NCBI GenBank assembly: GCA_900470445.1
Contig: UCAU01000002.1
Coordinates: forward strand, 27,507-91,506
Length of the DNA: 64,000 bases
Direction of reading: 5' to 3'
DNA from: Hyphomicrobiales bacterium
GTDB taxonomy: Bacteria > Pseudomonadota > Alphaproteobacteria > Rhizobiales > Devosiaceae
A model generated the notes under the pieces. It had not been told where the DNA came from, made no database searches, and saw only the letters and a list, made by a program, of their open reading frames with translations. Below are positions 8,818 through 18,088 of the stretch, in pieces. The position numbers and the translations under genes are program-made. Each line of letters opens with the position of its first letter. Position 1 is the first letter of the stretch.

Positions 8818-9711
8818 GTGCCCAATCGTTTTGATCGCATGACTGGACCCCTCACCCCTGACGAGCGCCGCGCAAAAAAAGCTCAAAAGCGGATTAAGCA
8901 GCGTGAGAGCACCATCCTGCGTGCCAGCAAGATGCACAAGGCGAGATTGCTAGCCGAAGATGGCGCGCCTCGAAAGACAACCATACCACCTGCTCTGAAT
9001 ATTGGATGTTCGGGTTGGTTCTACTGGCATTTGAAGGGCACCTTCTATCCAACCCAGATGCCGACCAAGGACTGGTTCTCTTACTACGCTGACCATTTCC
9101 GTACGGTTGAGCTCAATGCCCCATTTTATTCCTGGCCCACGCTGGGCGCGGTGCGTTCATGGCGCAAACAGGCCGAAGGCCGGGATATGATTTACACAGT
9201 CAAGGTGTCAGACCTGATTACTCATGTCCGCAAGTTCGAAGATACGGGAACATTGGTACGGGACTTCGGCTATATCGCTGACCTGCTCGGACCAATGATG
9301 GGCTGCTTCTTGTTTCAGCTACCACCGAGCTATCACTACTCGCCAGACCGTCTGCAACAAATTTTGGAGCAAATGGATCCGGCTCGGCGCAACGTCATCG
9401 AATTTCGTCACACGAGCTGGTGGCGCGATGAAGTCTATGCGGCGTTCGAGAAAGCAGAGGCAATTTTTTGTTCCTGCAGTGGGCCGCGTTTGCCTGACGA
9501 ATTGATAAAGACCGCCGACGATATTTACATCCGATTCCACGGGATTGAGCGATGGTATCGCCATGATTACAGTGAAGAAGAACTTTTTGTTTGGGCGCAA
9601 CGTATCCGAAGCGCGGGTGCCGAGCGTGCGTGGATTTATTTTAACAATGACTTTGATGGCTACGCAGTCAAGAACGCGATGATGCTATCGAAAATTCTGT
9701 CCACCGTATGA
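8818..9711 (+). CDS. DUF72 (YecE-like) family protein
   Basis: The protein has 297 residues from a GTG start; an ATG at 8839 is an alternative. After a basic, poorly conserved 50-residue leader it contains the DUF72 signature IGCSGWFYWHLKGTFYP, then VELNAPFYSWP, FLFQLPPSYHY, VIEFRHTSWW, YIRFHG and WIYFNNDFDGYAVKNA in the usual order. DUF72 proteins form a TIM-barrel fold of unsettled biochemical function. The gene is divergent from the DUF892 gene, and the 117-base gap carries the EcfG-type promoter for the opposite direction only. Confidence 0.9.
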   Translation: MPNRFDRMTGPLTPDERRAKKAQKRIKQRESTILRASKMHKARLLAEDGAPRKTTIPPALNIGCSGWFYWHLKGTFYPTQMPTKDWFSYYADHFRTVELNAPFYSWPTLGAVRSWRKQAEGRDMIYTVKVSDLITHVRKFEDTGTLVRDFGYIADLLGPMMGCFLFQLPPSYHYSPDRLQQILEQMDPARRNVIEFRHTSWWRDEVYAAFEKAEAIFCSCSGPRLPDELIKTADDIYIRFHGIERWYRHDYSEEELFVWAQRIRSAGAERAWIYFNNDFDGYAVKNAMMLSKILSTV

Positions 9712-9729
9712 AAGAGCGGCATCCGGTCG

Positions 9730-10185
9730 TCTGGCCGCGACAACCGCCTTAAACTGTGGCGCCTTAATCCGCTGGCTAAGACAGTGGCGCTGACGCAGGC
9801 GGCTGGCTGCCCAATTATGGGCCCCTATACTTGGATGATCGCGGCACCCGTCTTAGGCTTTGTTGGTGGTCGGAGCCTGCTGGCGCTGCAGGCGCGGTGG
9901 GGCTTGCCAGCGTTGTGGGCCTCAAGCCTGGGCATTTTCGGCATTGTCTCGACCGCAGGGTTGTCGCTGTTTCCGTTTCTGCTGCCTTCCTCGACCGTGC
10001 CTCAGTCCGGCTTGACGCTCTGGGACGCATCCTCCAGCCATTGACGCGCTTCATCATGCTACTGGTGACCTGTTTCTTCGTGCCCATCATCTTTCTCTAT
10101 ACGGGCGGGGTGTTCCGTGTGATGCGCGGCACGGGCGAGCACCGAAAGCGTGGAAAAGAACCCCACGCGCCTATTGGAGGCGAGC
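9730..10185 (+). pseudogene. cydB: Decayed cydB (cytochrome bd oxidase subunit II), C-terminal part
   Basis: Translated pieces match the C-terminal third of CydB: NPLAKTV, GWLPNYG, TWMIAAPVLGFVGG, SLFPFLLPSST and LTLWDASSSH, then FIMLLVTCFFVPIIFLYT and VFRVMRG. The pieces fall in different frames, with breaks near 9810-9825 (a run of C) and near 10035-10044, where the reading frame stops at TGA. The first two thirds of the gene are absent; the fragment starts right after the DUF72 stop. It is followed by a broken cydX, in the normal cyd order. Non-functional. Confidence 0.8.
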
Positions 10186-10288
10186 ATGTGGTATTCCTGG
10201 GTCCTGGGGGCTGGCTTGCAGTTTTGCCATTCTAAACGCCATGTGGTTTGAAATGCGGGAGGACCCGCACAGGGCCAAAGGGCAGTAA
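10186..10288 (+). pseudogene. cydX: Frameshifted cydX (cytochrome bd small subunit)
   Basis: GGAGG precedes the ATG at 10186. Translation gives MWYSWVLGAGLQFC and then, after one extra C near 10228, ILNAMWFEMREDPHRAKGQ and a stop. Together these read as an ordinary CydX, a single-helix subunit of about 30 residues. It follows the cydB remnant exactly where cydX belongs. The single-base frameshift makes it non-functional unless it is read by slippage. Confidence 0.75.
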
Positions 10289-10456
10289 CCGACCGGCGCA
10301 TCGCGACACCTCTCGGTCATGATCGCGCTCTCGTATGCATAGTGGCTTCTGCAGGAGCGGGGGAATGTGCTCACGCTCACCAGCGCTGCAGCCATAGGAG
10401 GTGCACATCTCGTGGTGCTGTCGATCAACCGTGCTACGGTGGCATGAGGAGCACCC

Positions 10457-10699
10457 ATGAGCACAGCGTCTGAACGCGAATATACTGTCGAGTCCTATAA
10501 TACCGACCCAGAAGGCCGACCCCAACAGTCTGACATGTCCAAGGTGGTCGCTACTAGCCCTCAAGCCGCAGCCATGAAGGTGCTCAATGAGGATCTACAT
10601 ACGATCGGCGATGTGACCCGGCTGCGCGCACGAGTGAAGCACACGAGTAGCTCGGGTGTAGAGAAGGTCACCACGCTCTACAGCAAGCTGCCGATTTAG
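10457..10699 (+). CDS. Small hypothetical protein (80 aa)
   Basis: GAGGAG lies five to ten bases before the ATG. The product is soluble and mixed-charge, with no signal peptide or membrane segment and no motif I recognise (EREYTVESYNTDPEGRP near the start, THSS-like turns near the end). It stands alone between the cyd remnant and a gene-poor 360-base gap. Function unknown; gene status rests on ribosome-binding site and codon pattern. Confidence 0.55.
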   Translation: MSTASEREYTVESYNTDPEGRPQQSDMSKVVATSPQAAAMKVLNEDLHTIGDVTRLRARVKHTSSSGVEKVTTLYSKLPI

Positions 10700-11060
10700 G
10701 CACCGAATCTGTCCAAGGTCGCAACGTTTGGACAGGAGACATATCAATCAACATCACTGACCGAGCGCGCTGCTGACCGCGACCGACAGGGGCGGCTCGG
10801 CGTCATTGCCGGGGACCTAGCCGCGCGCTTAGGGATGTTGCCCAGGAACTAAACTTGTACGAATAGGCCCGTTGCCAATGCCTGGAAGGGACAATTCCCC
10901 GGGGAGCCATTTCATGCTGATCTTGGCTACGATTGGCTTCCCGGGAGGTATCAAGCCCGAGCCTCTAAAGCAGCGAACGCTAAGTCATGGTCGTGTCGGG
11001 CTTGCGTGATCGGGATCGGGGTGGGAGACAGGTGAACAGATATGGCTAGAGAGCGCATAA
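10700..11060. other. 361-base gap, no gene recognised
   Basis: I see no convincing reading frame or known motif here. It must contain the promoter for the following histidine kinase gene, but no clear sigma-70 or EcfG boxes stand out. Confidence 0.4.
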
Positions 11061-12119
11061 TTGCCAGATAACAGTTCCAAATTTCCGGCCTCGACTAAGC
11101 CCATGGCCGAGATCGTTCGGACGTTCGATTGGTCGAGCACTCCCCTGGGACCGATCACGAACTGGCCAAGCCCGCTGCGCACCGTTGTAAACCTTATGCT
11201 GGAGTCTGATTTTCCTAAAGCGATCGCATGGGGACCTGATCTCATCACGATCCACAACGATGCCTTTTTGCCAATCCTTGGTGAGAAACCAAGCGCCGTT
11301 GGCCGGCCATTCTCGCAGGTGTGGAGTGAGGCCTGGGATATCATTGGGCCGATAGCTCAAGATGCATTTGCAGGAAAATCTACGTTTATCGAAGACTTCC
11401 CCCTAATCATCGAGCGGAGCAGCGCTCCCGAGCAGGCGTATTTCACCTTTTGCTATAGCCCGATCCGCGGTGACGACGGCCAAGTTATTGGCATGATGGA
11501 CACCGTTATCGAGACCACACAGGGGGTGGTAGCGCGCCAAACCGAGGCCGTTCTTCACAAGGAGCTGGCACACCGGATCAAAAACGTCATGGCTGTCACG
11601 GGGGCCGTCGTCAACTCTACCCTGAGGCATGCCCGCACGCTGGACGAGGCCAGAGAATCGATAGGAAATCGGTTGGCTGCGCTTGGTAAAGCGCAAGACA
11701 TGGTGACGGACATCGGACAGGGTTCGGAGTTGTCGCAGCTCATCCGAACCGGCTTAGCACCCTATCGTCTGGACTGGGATCGGATCGGGCTTTCCGGACC
11801 GCTCGTTAATCTGCCTTCAACTCAGGTGATCCCATTCTCGCTGATTATCTACGAATTGGCCACGAATGCTGCGAAATACGGAGCACTGAGTTCGGCCGAC
11901 GGCCATCTCAACATCAGCTGGAGTATAAGCGAACAAAGGCAGTTTTCCTTCCGTTGGAAGGAGGGCGGCCTAAGCGGCTTGAGGGAAGCCTCCAGGACCG
12001 GATTTGGATCCCAACTTCTCACCAGGATTGCGCCAGCCTATTTTCGGGGTCAAGCGAGTATCGATCTGAGGATTACAGGCATGGAATACCTCCTGACGGG
12101 CCAAATTTTGACGGACTGA
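11061..12119 (+). CDS. HWE-family sensor histidine kinase with PAS domain
   Basis: Residues 15-150 resemble the PAS-like input domain common in HWE kinases (FDWSSTPLGP, NDAFLPILG). The phosphorylated histidine is H171 in HKELAHRIKN. The N-box follows as YELATNAAKYGAL and the HWE-type WxE as FRWKEGG near residue 310. The start shown is TTG; ATG at 11103 (MAEIVRTFDW) is a realistic alternative. No membrane segment is present, so it is a cytoplasmic sensor. No response regulator is adjacent. HWE kinases often feed the general stress response or light and stress signalling; that role here is inferred. Confidence 0.88.
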   Translation: MPDNSSKFPASTKPMAEIVRTFDWSSTPLGPITNWPSPLRTVVNLMLESDFPKAIAWGPDLITIHNDAFLPILGEKPSAVGRPFSQVWSEAWDIIGPIAQDAFAGKSTFIEDFPLIIERSSAPEQAYFTFCYSPIRGDDGQVIGMMDTVIETTQGVVARQTEAVLHKELAHRIKNVMAVTGAVVNSTLRHARTLDEARESIGNRLAALGKAQDMVTDIGQGSELSQLIRTGLAPYRLDWDRIGLSGPLVNLPSTQVIPFSLIIYELATNAAKYGALSSADGHLNISWSISEQRQFSFRWKEGGLSGLREASRTGFGSQLLTRIAPAYFRGQASIDLRITGMEYLLTGQILTD

Positions 12120-12358
12120 ATCACCGATCTCTTGCGGCGCCTCGAACGGCCGTCGACAAAGGTGTCGTTTACGCCTCTGTCGCATCGGTCGAGTGATTAC
12201 GCGCGCTAGATTGACCGCTATTGCCACCGGAAAAGAGCCGCACGCCGAACAAAGGCGCTCAAGCGGCTTGGACAATGGCCACATTCCCAACTCACAGTAG
12301 GAACACTTGTGTTTTGGTCAGGGAAAGACCAGCTACTATCCTTTTAGAAAGTGCCACC

Positions 12359-12505
12359 ATGGCTCGCCAACCGAACTATGACTTTGAACGAAAAGAACGT
12401 GAACGGCTCAAAAAACTGAAGAGCCTTGAGCGTGCAGAGGCCAAGTTGAAACCAACGACGGAAAGCCAGAGTGACGTTCCAGCCCCGACAGCGGGCAAGT
12501 CCTAG
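12359..12505 (+). CDS. Small conserved basic protein (48 aa)
   Basis: The protein begins MARQPNYDFERKERER and continues as a highly charged helix (LKKLKSLERAEAKLK). Short proteins with this N-terminus recur in Hyphomicrobiales genomes, with no assigned function. Start 12359 is preferred over an upstream codon at 12221 because the longer product has no matching character. It lies 46 bases before rsgA and may share its transcript. Confidence 0.6.
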   Translation: MARQPNYDFERKERERLKKLKSLERAEAKLKPTTESQSDVPAPTAGKS

Positions 12506-12554
12506 TGGTCGCCGGCAAGGGTCCCCAGACGTTGATCTACGGTAGGAAACCGTG

Positions 12555-13508
12555 ATGGTTCGCCTCGCTGACGAGCAACTCGGCTGGGACAGCTTTTTCG
12601 AGTGTCAGCTTGCAGACAGCGAAGCAGAACTTTGGCGGTTGCGCATTGATGCGGTCCATCGCGGGCGGCTGACGGGCCTCATGGACGCCGAGCAGTTCGA
12701 AATCGAACTGCCTGCGCGCGCCGATACTGCTCACTTTGCGGTTGGCGATTGGATGCTGGTCAATCCCCATACCAAGGCACTGCATCGCCGCCTGGACAGA
12801 AGGACGCTTTTGCAGCGTCCAGGACAGGGTAAAAGGCCAACCCAGCTTGTTGCCGCTAACGTCGACACGCTCTTTATCGTCGCTTCCTGTAACGCGGACT
12901 TTAATTTGGCGCGGCTCGAACGTTATCTCGCGTTCGCCAATGACGCCGGAACGAATCCCGTCATCGTTCTGACCAAAGCCGATGTCGCCGATGACGCGCA
13001 AGATTTTGCGCGCCAAGCTGCCACATTGCAGCGCGGATTGGCCGTAGTAACAATTAACGCCCGCTCGGCTGATGCGGTCACGGCCCTGCGGCCTTGGTGT
13101 GGGCCGGGATCGACCATAGCCATTGTCGGCTCATCTGGCGTCGGCAAGTCGACCCTTGTCAATAATTTGGTAGCCAGTGGATCCCAGCTTCCCCAACAGA
13201 CAGGAAGTGTCCGCCCAAGCGATTCAAAGGGCCGTCACACAACCACCGCCCGGTCGCTTCACGCCATGGCCGGTGGCGGTTGGGTGATCGATACTCCCGG
13301 CGTCAGAAGTTTGCACATGAAGGACTTGGGGCAAGGTTTGGATGTGCTATTCGCCGAGATCACCGAACTTGCCCCCTCCTGCAAGTTCCGCAATTGCACT
13401 CATGACCACGAACCAGGCTGCGCGGTCCGGGCGGCAGTAGCGTCCGGCACGCTTGATCCGGACCGTCTCACCCGCTGGCGAAAGCTTCACACTGAAAGTC
13501 GCGCTTGA
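12555..13508 (+). CDS. rsgA: Ribosome small-subunit-dependent GTPase A
   Basis: Circularly permuted GTPase that helps late 30S subunit maturation. After an OB-fold region (GDWMLVN) the G motifs appear in permuted order: G4 TKAD near residue 141, G1 GSSGVGKS near 193-200 and G3 DTPG near 247. The C-terminal zinc-binding cluster is C277, C282, H284 or H286, and C290 (CKFRNCTHDHEPGC). The length of 317 residues is normal. A GTG at 12552 immediately precedes the chosen ATG. A housekeeping-type gene on a plasmid suggests a second copy or recruitment from the chromosome. Confidence 0.93.
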   Translation: MVRLADEQLGWDSFFECQLADSEAELWRLRIDAVHRGRLTGLMDAEQFEIELPARADTAHFAVGDWMLVNPHTKALHRRLDRRTLLQRPGQGKRPTQLVAANVDTLFIVASCNADFNLARLERYLAFANDAGTNPVIVLTKADVADDAQDFARQAATLQRGLAVVTINARSADAVTALRPWCGPGSTIAIVGSSGVGKSTLVNNLVASGSQLPQQTGSVRPSDSKGRHTTTARSLHAMAGGGWVIDTPGVRSLHMKDLGQGLDVLFAEITELAPSCKFRNCTHDHEPGCAVRAAVASGTLDPDRLTRWRKLHTESRA

Positions 13509-13718
13509 GCTCGCCGTGCATTTGCACTTCGACCACCATCCGGCTCAATGGGCCTGCATCTTGACTAGCATCAATGTCCTGCCTGCGACCCGAGACGGCA
13601 ACTAGCGCCACGCCCTCCCAACACAAGCATGGCGACGCCTGGTTCTGTATCATCGCTCGCTTTTGGCAAATGCGCGTTGCGTGCTCGAAAGGCAGCATGA
13701 GATCAGAACGAGCATTTC

Positions 13719-14843
13719 CTAGGTCGCGGCTCCTAGCGCGACTCCGCGGAATGCTCTGAGTAAATCCCGATCCAGCTTTCCGCCCATGCTCTCCAGGACC
13801 AAAAAGGCTTCGTATCGGTCCATGCCAGCGCGATATGACCGCCTCTCGATAAGAGCCGAATAGATATCCGCAATCGTCACCATGCGGACCACGTCGCTAA
13901 TTTGCGTGTTGGACAGCCGGTCTGGATAGCCGCTTCCGTCGAGCAATTCATGATGGTGTAGGACGACGTCTAGGGACTCGCTGGGAAATCCGCCCTGTTG
14001 AAGTAGCAAATCATATCCGAGTTTGCAGTGGCGCTGCATTTCCGCCATCTCTGGCTCCGTCAGCCGTCCCGGCTTATCGAGGATGCTCAGTGGTATACAT
14101 GCTTTGCCAAGGTCATGGAGCAAAGCGGCCCGGGCGAGACGACGTTGGTCACGTGAGCTGAATCCTAAGTGTTGAGCAAACGCCACGGCGAAGCCCGTGA
14201 CCGACAAGCAGTGCCTATAGGTGCTGTTGTGGTGCAGACTAACGACCTCAAGCCACCGCTGCAGCCCGCCCTTGTATAGCGCGTTCGAAATAACCTCCTC
14301 CTGTTCCAGGACATCCTCGAGCGAAAGACCTTGGCCGGCTTTCAGGCCTTCAAATATCTTCAGGAACACTCGGTGGGCCGCATCGACCCCGGCACAGACC
14401 ACGTCATCGATCTGAGCCAGCTCGACGCTAAAGCTGGCTGCACAATCGGCGCTGATGTCACCCAGCAAATCTTCAGGGGCGAACGGGCGGAACAAGGTCA
14501 TGCTAGCGCCAAGGGCTCTGGCCTGTGTGCCGCCATGGTGGCGATCCGCGCCAATGACAAAATAGCGAGGCGCGTGGTGTGCGGCGGGAGCTTCAAACTG
14601 GCGCCGTAGTCCGAGAACGGTGTCGATGTCGGTCAAGTCGACGTCAACGATCATGCGAAAGTACTGATCGGTCCGGCCACTTAGCTCTAGAGGCGAGATT
14701 TGAGTCACCGCGCCGGCAAGGGTCAATATGTCAGCGAGGTCGGCGCTGCGGTCAGGGCGATCGGAAATTAGTAAAAATCGATCGGTAGGCCCAGTTATCG
14801 GCCAGGTCGGCCAACGTCCTGGGATCTGTGCTTTGGCTGTCAT
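13719..14843 (-). CDS. HD-GYP cyclic-di-GMP phosphodiesterase
   Basis: Residues 20-130 look like a degenerate response-regulator receiver domain (LISDRPDRSADL). Residues 200-370 are an HD-GYP domain: HD at 243-244 within HDLGK, and the full HHExxDGxGYP signature at 297-307 (HHELLDGSGYP). All residues needed for phosphodiesterase activity are visible. It probably hydrolyses cyclic-di-GMP in the cytoplasm. The gene is divergent from a GGDEF-EAL gene across 246 bases, so this is a local signalling pair. Confidence 0.88.
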   Translation of the reverse strand: MTAKAQIPGRWPTWPITGPTDRFLLISDRPDRSADLADILTLAGAVTQISPLELSGRTDQYFRMIVDVDLTDIDTVLGLRRQFEAPAAHHAPRYFVIGADRHHGGTQARALGASMTLFRPFAPEDLLGDISADCAASFSVELAQIDDVVCAGVDAAHRVFLKIFEGLKAGQGLSLEDVLEQEEVISNALYKGGLQRWLEVVSLHHNSTYRHCLSVTGFAVAFAQHLGFSSRDQRRLARAALLHDLGKACIPLSILDKPGRLTEPEMAEMQRHCKLGYDLLLQQGGFPSESLDVVLHHHELLDGSGYPDRLSNTQISDVVRMVTIADIYSALIERRSYRAGMDRYEAFLVLESMGGKLDRDLLRAFRGVALGAAT

Positions 14844-15089
14844 TATTAGAAAGAGCTCGGGTCTGAAATCGGATGCCGGTCAGTTGCTCCAAGGGTAACT
14901 CTGTCCGAAGCAATAGAGAGCGAGATACGCCGGTAGCGTGAACGGTTCATAAATCCGCGGCTACAGCTCGCGAAGTCGTACAGTCCCCGCTGGCACAACA
15001 GCCAAACTTACTAAAATTGTACCAAGCTTGAACATAAGCCGCTCAGTCTAAAGGCCTATCTAGATGACTCGCCCTAGGGACATGCGCCA

Positions 15090-16928
15090 ATGCTCTTGCG
15101 TCTACAGAATGTAATTCTAGAGATGGTCGCAAAAGGTGAAGCGCTCAAGGCAACCACTGACCGTCTTTGCACCGAGGTCGAGGCTATCGCTCCTGGTACA
15201 GTTTGCTCTGTGCTTGCCGTGGATAGGGGGGGCTTTCTGCATCCGCTATCTTGCCCTGCTCTGCCGCAGAGTTATTCGGACGCGTTTGAGGGCCTCGCGA
15301 TCGGGCCGGCCGTTGGGTCGTGCGGCACAGCCGCCTATCGAGGCGCCTCCGTCACTGTGACCGATATAGAGACAGATCCACTTTGGGCGGCGTTCCGGGC
15401 CTCGGCCGTACCGCTTGGAATAAAGGCCTGCTGGTCGAGTCCTATCTTCAATAGCGAAGGGAGGGTCATCGGCACGTTTGCATTCTATTACCGCGTTCAT
15501 CGCGGCCCCAATGAATTCGAGGAGGCGATCGTTGCCACCTGTGCCCATCTTTGTACCATCGCTATCGAGCGCCATGAACGTGTCCTTGAACGTGAACGAA
15601 TGGCGTATTCCGACGCCCTGACCGGCCTTCCTAACCGCGCAAAATTCGAACTTAGTTTGTCGGAAGAAGCGAGTAGGCAAGAGGGTCCACGGGGGCTGCT
15701 CCTCTTCGATATCGATAACCTCAAAGCGTTCAATGACACCTTTGGCCATCGTGCAGGCGACGCTCTCATTCAAATTGTGGCTTCCAGAATCGCTGCGACC
15801 GCCATGCCGCATCGCTCATTTCGGCTGAGCGGAGACGAGTTCGCCGTCCTGGTCGAACACAATGACGTCGCCGCCTTGGCAAAGAAAATCATGGCAGCGG
15901 TTTCAGAGGCAGCCCTGTGCGACGGTCACTCCGTCATGCCTTCGGTGACGATCGGGGGAGCAGTCCTTGGAATTGATCGAGATTGTGAGCTTATGCGGCA
16001 CGAGGCCGATTTCGCGCTCTACCATGCCAAGGACAACGGGAGAGGCCGGTTCGTCTTACACACCCCAGCCCTAAAAACAGCGATAGCCCATCGATTTGAG
16101 GCCATCCACAATGTCGGAGTCGCTCTCGATGAAGGAAGGATCGAAACCTTCTATCAGCCCATAGTGCGCCTCGACACCAGCGAGATCATAGGTTTGGAGG
16201 CACTGTGCCGGATGAGGACGCACTCCGGCACTATCGTGCCAGCGGGAGACTTTCACGATGCGACGACAGACGTGCGGCTGGGGGCGCGCATTACACAGAC
16301 CATGATGAGTAATGTTGCAAGGGATCTGCGCCATTGGCTCGACATTGGCATCCCAGTCCAACATGTCGGCATCAATGTTTCATCCAGCGACTTTCACAGA
16401 GGTGATCTCGGGGACCGTCTGACGACGACCTTCGGCGGCATGAATGTGCCCCTCAAGCACATCATTTTGGAGGTCACAGAGTCGGTTTACCTTGGGCAAC
16501 GTTATGCGGCCATCGCAGACGAAATTCGTACATTGCGGTCAAAAGGGCTTTTAGTGGCGTTGGACGATTTTGGTACCGGCTTTGCGTCTCTAACTCATCT
16601 GTTAAATGTGCCCATCGACATCATCAAAATCGATAAGTCCTTTGTCGATGGAATCGCCGAGGGCGGCGGAGGCACCGCTATCATAAAGGGCGTCCTCGGC
16701 ATTGCGGGCGATCTGGGTATTCGAGTTGTCGCGGAGGGGGTGGAGACGCCCGATCAGGTGCGCCGCCTTCGCACATTGGGCTGCATACTGGGCCAAGGGT
16801 ACCATTTCTCCAAGGCGGTCGGGCGCGATGCCACGACCGAATTGCTCCTTCGATTTGCCCAGCAGCCATCCGCCTCCACAGGCAAAATGGTCCAGTTGGA
16901 GGCATACCGGCAGCGCCTGGTTCACTAG
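15090..16928 (+). CDS. GAF-GGDEF-EAL cyclic-di-GMP signalling protein
   Basis: Residues 1-165 form a GAF sensor domain (GSCGTAAYRGASV, ACWSSPIF). The GGDEF domain follows (DALTGLPNRA, FDIDNLKAFND), but its active-site loop reads SGDEF and no RxxD inhibitory site lies five residues before it. The EAL domain from about residue 365 keeps EAL (GLEALCRM), the metal-binding asparagine (INVSSS), EVTES, DDFGTGF, the lysine in IKIDKSF and VAEGVET. The phosphodiesterase half therefore looks active, while cyclase activity is doubtful and may have become GTP sensing. Confidence 0.9.
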   Translation: MLLRLQNVILEMVAKGEALKATTDRLCTEVEAIAPGTVCSVLAVDRGGFLHPLSCPALPQSYSDAFEGLAIGPAVGSCGTAAYRGASVTVTDIETDPLWAAFRASAVPLGIKACWSSPIFNSEGRVIGTFAFYYRVHRGPNEFEEAIVATCAHLCTIAIERHERVLERERMAYSDALTGLPNRAKFELSLSEEASRQEGPRGLLLFDIDNLKAFNDTFGHRAGDALIQIVASRIAATAMPHRSFRLSGDEFAVLVEHNDVAALAKKIMAAVSEAALCDGHSVMPSVTIGGAVLGIDRDCELMRHEADFALYHAKDNGRGRFVLHTPALKTAIAHRFEAIHNVGVALDEGRIETFYQPIVRLDTSEIIGLEALCRMRTHSGTIVPAGDFHDATTDVRLGARITQTMMSNVARDLRHWLDIGIPVQHVGINVSSSDFHRGDLGDRLTTTFGGMNVPLKHIILEVTESVYLGQRYAAIADEIRTLRSKGLLVALDDFGTGFASLTHLLNVPIDIIKIDKSFVDGIAEGGGGTAIIKGVLGIAGDLGIRVVAEGVETPDQVRRLRTLGCILGQGYHFSKAVGRDATTELLLRFAQQPSASTGKMVQLEAYRQRLVH

Positions 16929-17437
16929 CCCCGACTGCCCAGGATCCCGAACAGCCGTTCTCAGCGCTCGGGGTAGGACCAAGCAAGGCTAGTTGCTGGA
17001 GGCACTTGAGCGTCAGCAAGTGTAACGCTTGGTTGAGATCGGGGACGACGATCAAGATAATCATGCCCTTTTCGTGGGCCTGAGCCGGCATAATGCTGAG
17101 CACCTCGCTGAAGCTACGACCATTGGCGAGCTCGTGCGTTTTCCACATTTACTGTGCGCGGCCACTAAGTGCATCCAAATGCGGAGAACTCTGAAAACGA
17201 AGCCCCGCCGCGCCGTTCGTCTTCTGTCAGGGCTTTGGGCCTACGCACTTGCTACTCCGTCGGAGCGGCTGCTTTGTGATCACCCCAATTCATGCCGCCT
17301 TTGTCCGTCGCGCGGTCCCCGCGTCAACCCCATGCGGGGTTCGCCCTTCGCTGCGCTACGGTGACGCCGGCCTCGCGCTCCTCCTATGGGCTGCATCGGG
17401 GGTGATCCCCAGCAACCTCAAATACGGAGATTTTAAA
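16929..17437. other. 509-base gap before the DUF736 gene
   Basis: Reading frames on both strands here lack family character. The minus-strand frame containing MIILIVVPDLNQALHLL has some hydrophobic content but most of it overlaps the EAL gene. The last 200 bases are GC-rich leader sequence of the kind found before DUF736 genes on conjugative plasmids. Confidence 0.35.
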
Positions 17438-17758
17438 ATGGCTACGATTGCAAATTTGACCCAGAAGTCCGACGGCTCGCTCGAAGGCACGCTTGCCACC
17501 CTCAATATCACCGCTCCGATCGCCATCGTACCGAATGACCGCAAGGCCAAGGACAACGAACCCGACTTCCTCATCATTTCGCGTAAGAATGGCTACGAGG
17601 TGGGTGCCGGTTGGAACCGGATCAGTCAGAACACAGGCGCCGAATATATCTCGGTTTCGCTGAGTGCCCCCGAGTTCGGGACCATCTACGGCAATATCGC
17701 CAACGCTCCTGGCGATGACAACACCAAGAAGGTCATCATCTGGAACCCGGTCAACTAA
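17438..17758 (+). CDS. DUF736 family protein
   Basis: The 106-residue product starts MATIANLTQKSDGSLEG and contains APIAIVPNDRKAKDNEPDF and SVSLSAPEF, the hallmark segments of DUF736. Such proteins are small single-domain beta proteins of unknown function carried almost exclusively next to transfer genes on alphaproteobacterial plasmids and integrative elements. Start 17438 is chosen over the in-frame 17249 because GGAG lies upstream and the family begins here. It marks the left end of the transfer region. Confidence 0.88.
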   Translation: MATIANLTQKSDGSLEGTLATLNITAPIAIVPNDRKAKDNEPDFLIISRKNGYEVGAGWNRISQNTGAEYISVSLSAPEFGTIYGNIANAPGDDNTKKVIIWNPVN

Positions 17759-17768
17759 GTTGACCACG

Positions 17769-17814
17769 CTGATCCCGCAACAATGCGGGGTCAGCCTTCA
17801 GAGCTGCAACTCTG
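17769..17814 (+). terminator. Two hairpins downstream of the DUF736 gene
   Basis: The first hairpin pairs CTGATCCCGCA with TGCGGGGTCAG (one G-T wobble) around a 4-base loop. The second pairs TTCAGAG with CTCTGAA around CTGCAA. They sit 10 to 56 bases after the stop. A short A-rich stretch but no T-run follows. Confidence 0.5.
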
Positions 17815-17867
17815 AAAATCTGACCATACTGGTATGACGATTGATGATTGGTGCGCGGAGATGCGCC

Positions 17868-18068
17868 ATGAGAACGACGCTAGCTATCGATATCCTCATT
17901 ACGGCAAAAGCGTTGGCCAGGCAGCAGGGGAAGAGTGTTGGGGAGGTAGTCTCCAAAATCGCCAGGCACGCGATGCGTCGTGCCGAGTTCGGCGGTGAAC
18001 GCAATGGAATCCCACTCCTTTCGCCGCGACCGAATACGCCTCCGGTAACCCTTGAGATAGTCAATTAA
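17868..18068 (+). pseudogene. VapB-like antitoxin, shortened at its C-terminus
   Basis: GGAG lies upstream of ATG 17868. The product MRTTLAIDILITAKALARQ... resembles ribbon-helix-helix VapB antitoxins, including the characteristic RNGIPLL and VTLEIVN end. The frame stops at TAA straight after VN, yet reading on gives LRDEL, the usual last residues of this family. The 66-residue remainder may still bind DNA, but it has lost the tip that normally overlaps the toxin start. Its toxin partner downstream is also damaged. Confidence 0.6.
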
Positions 18069-18088
18069 CTGCGAGATGAGTTGCAGAG

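Noticed and set aside
16681..17148. Minus-strand frame with a hydrophobic segment at the end of the EAL gene
   Set aside because: Half of it overlaps the EAL domain in another frame and the rest has no family character.
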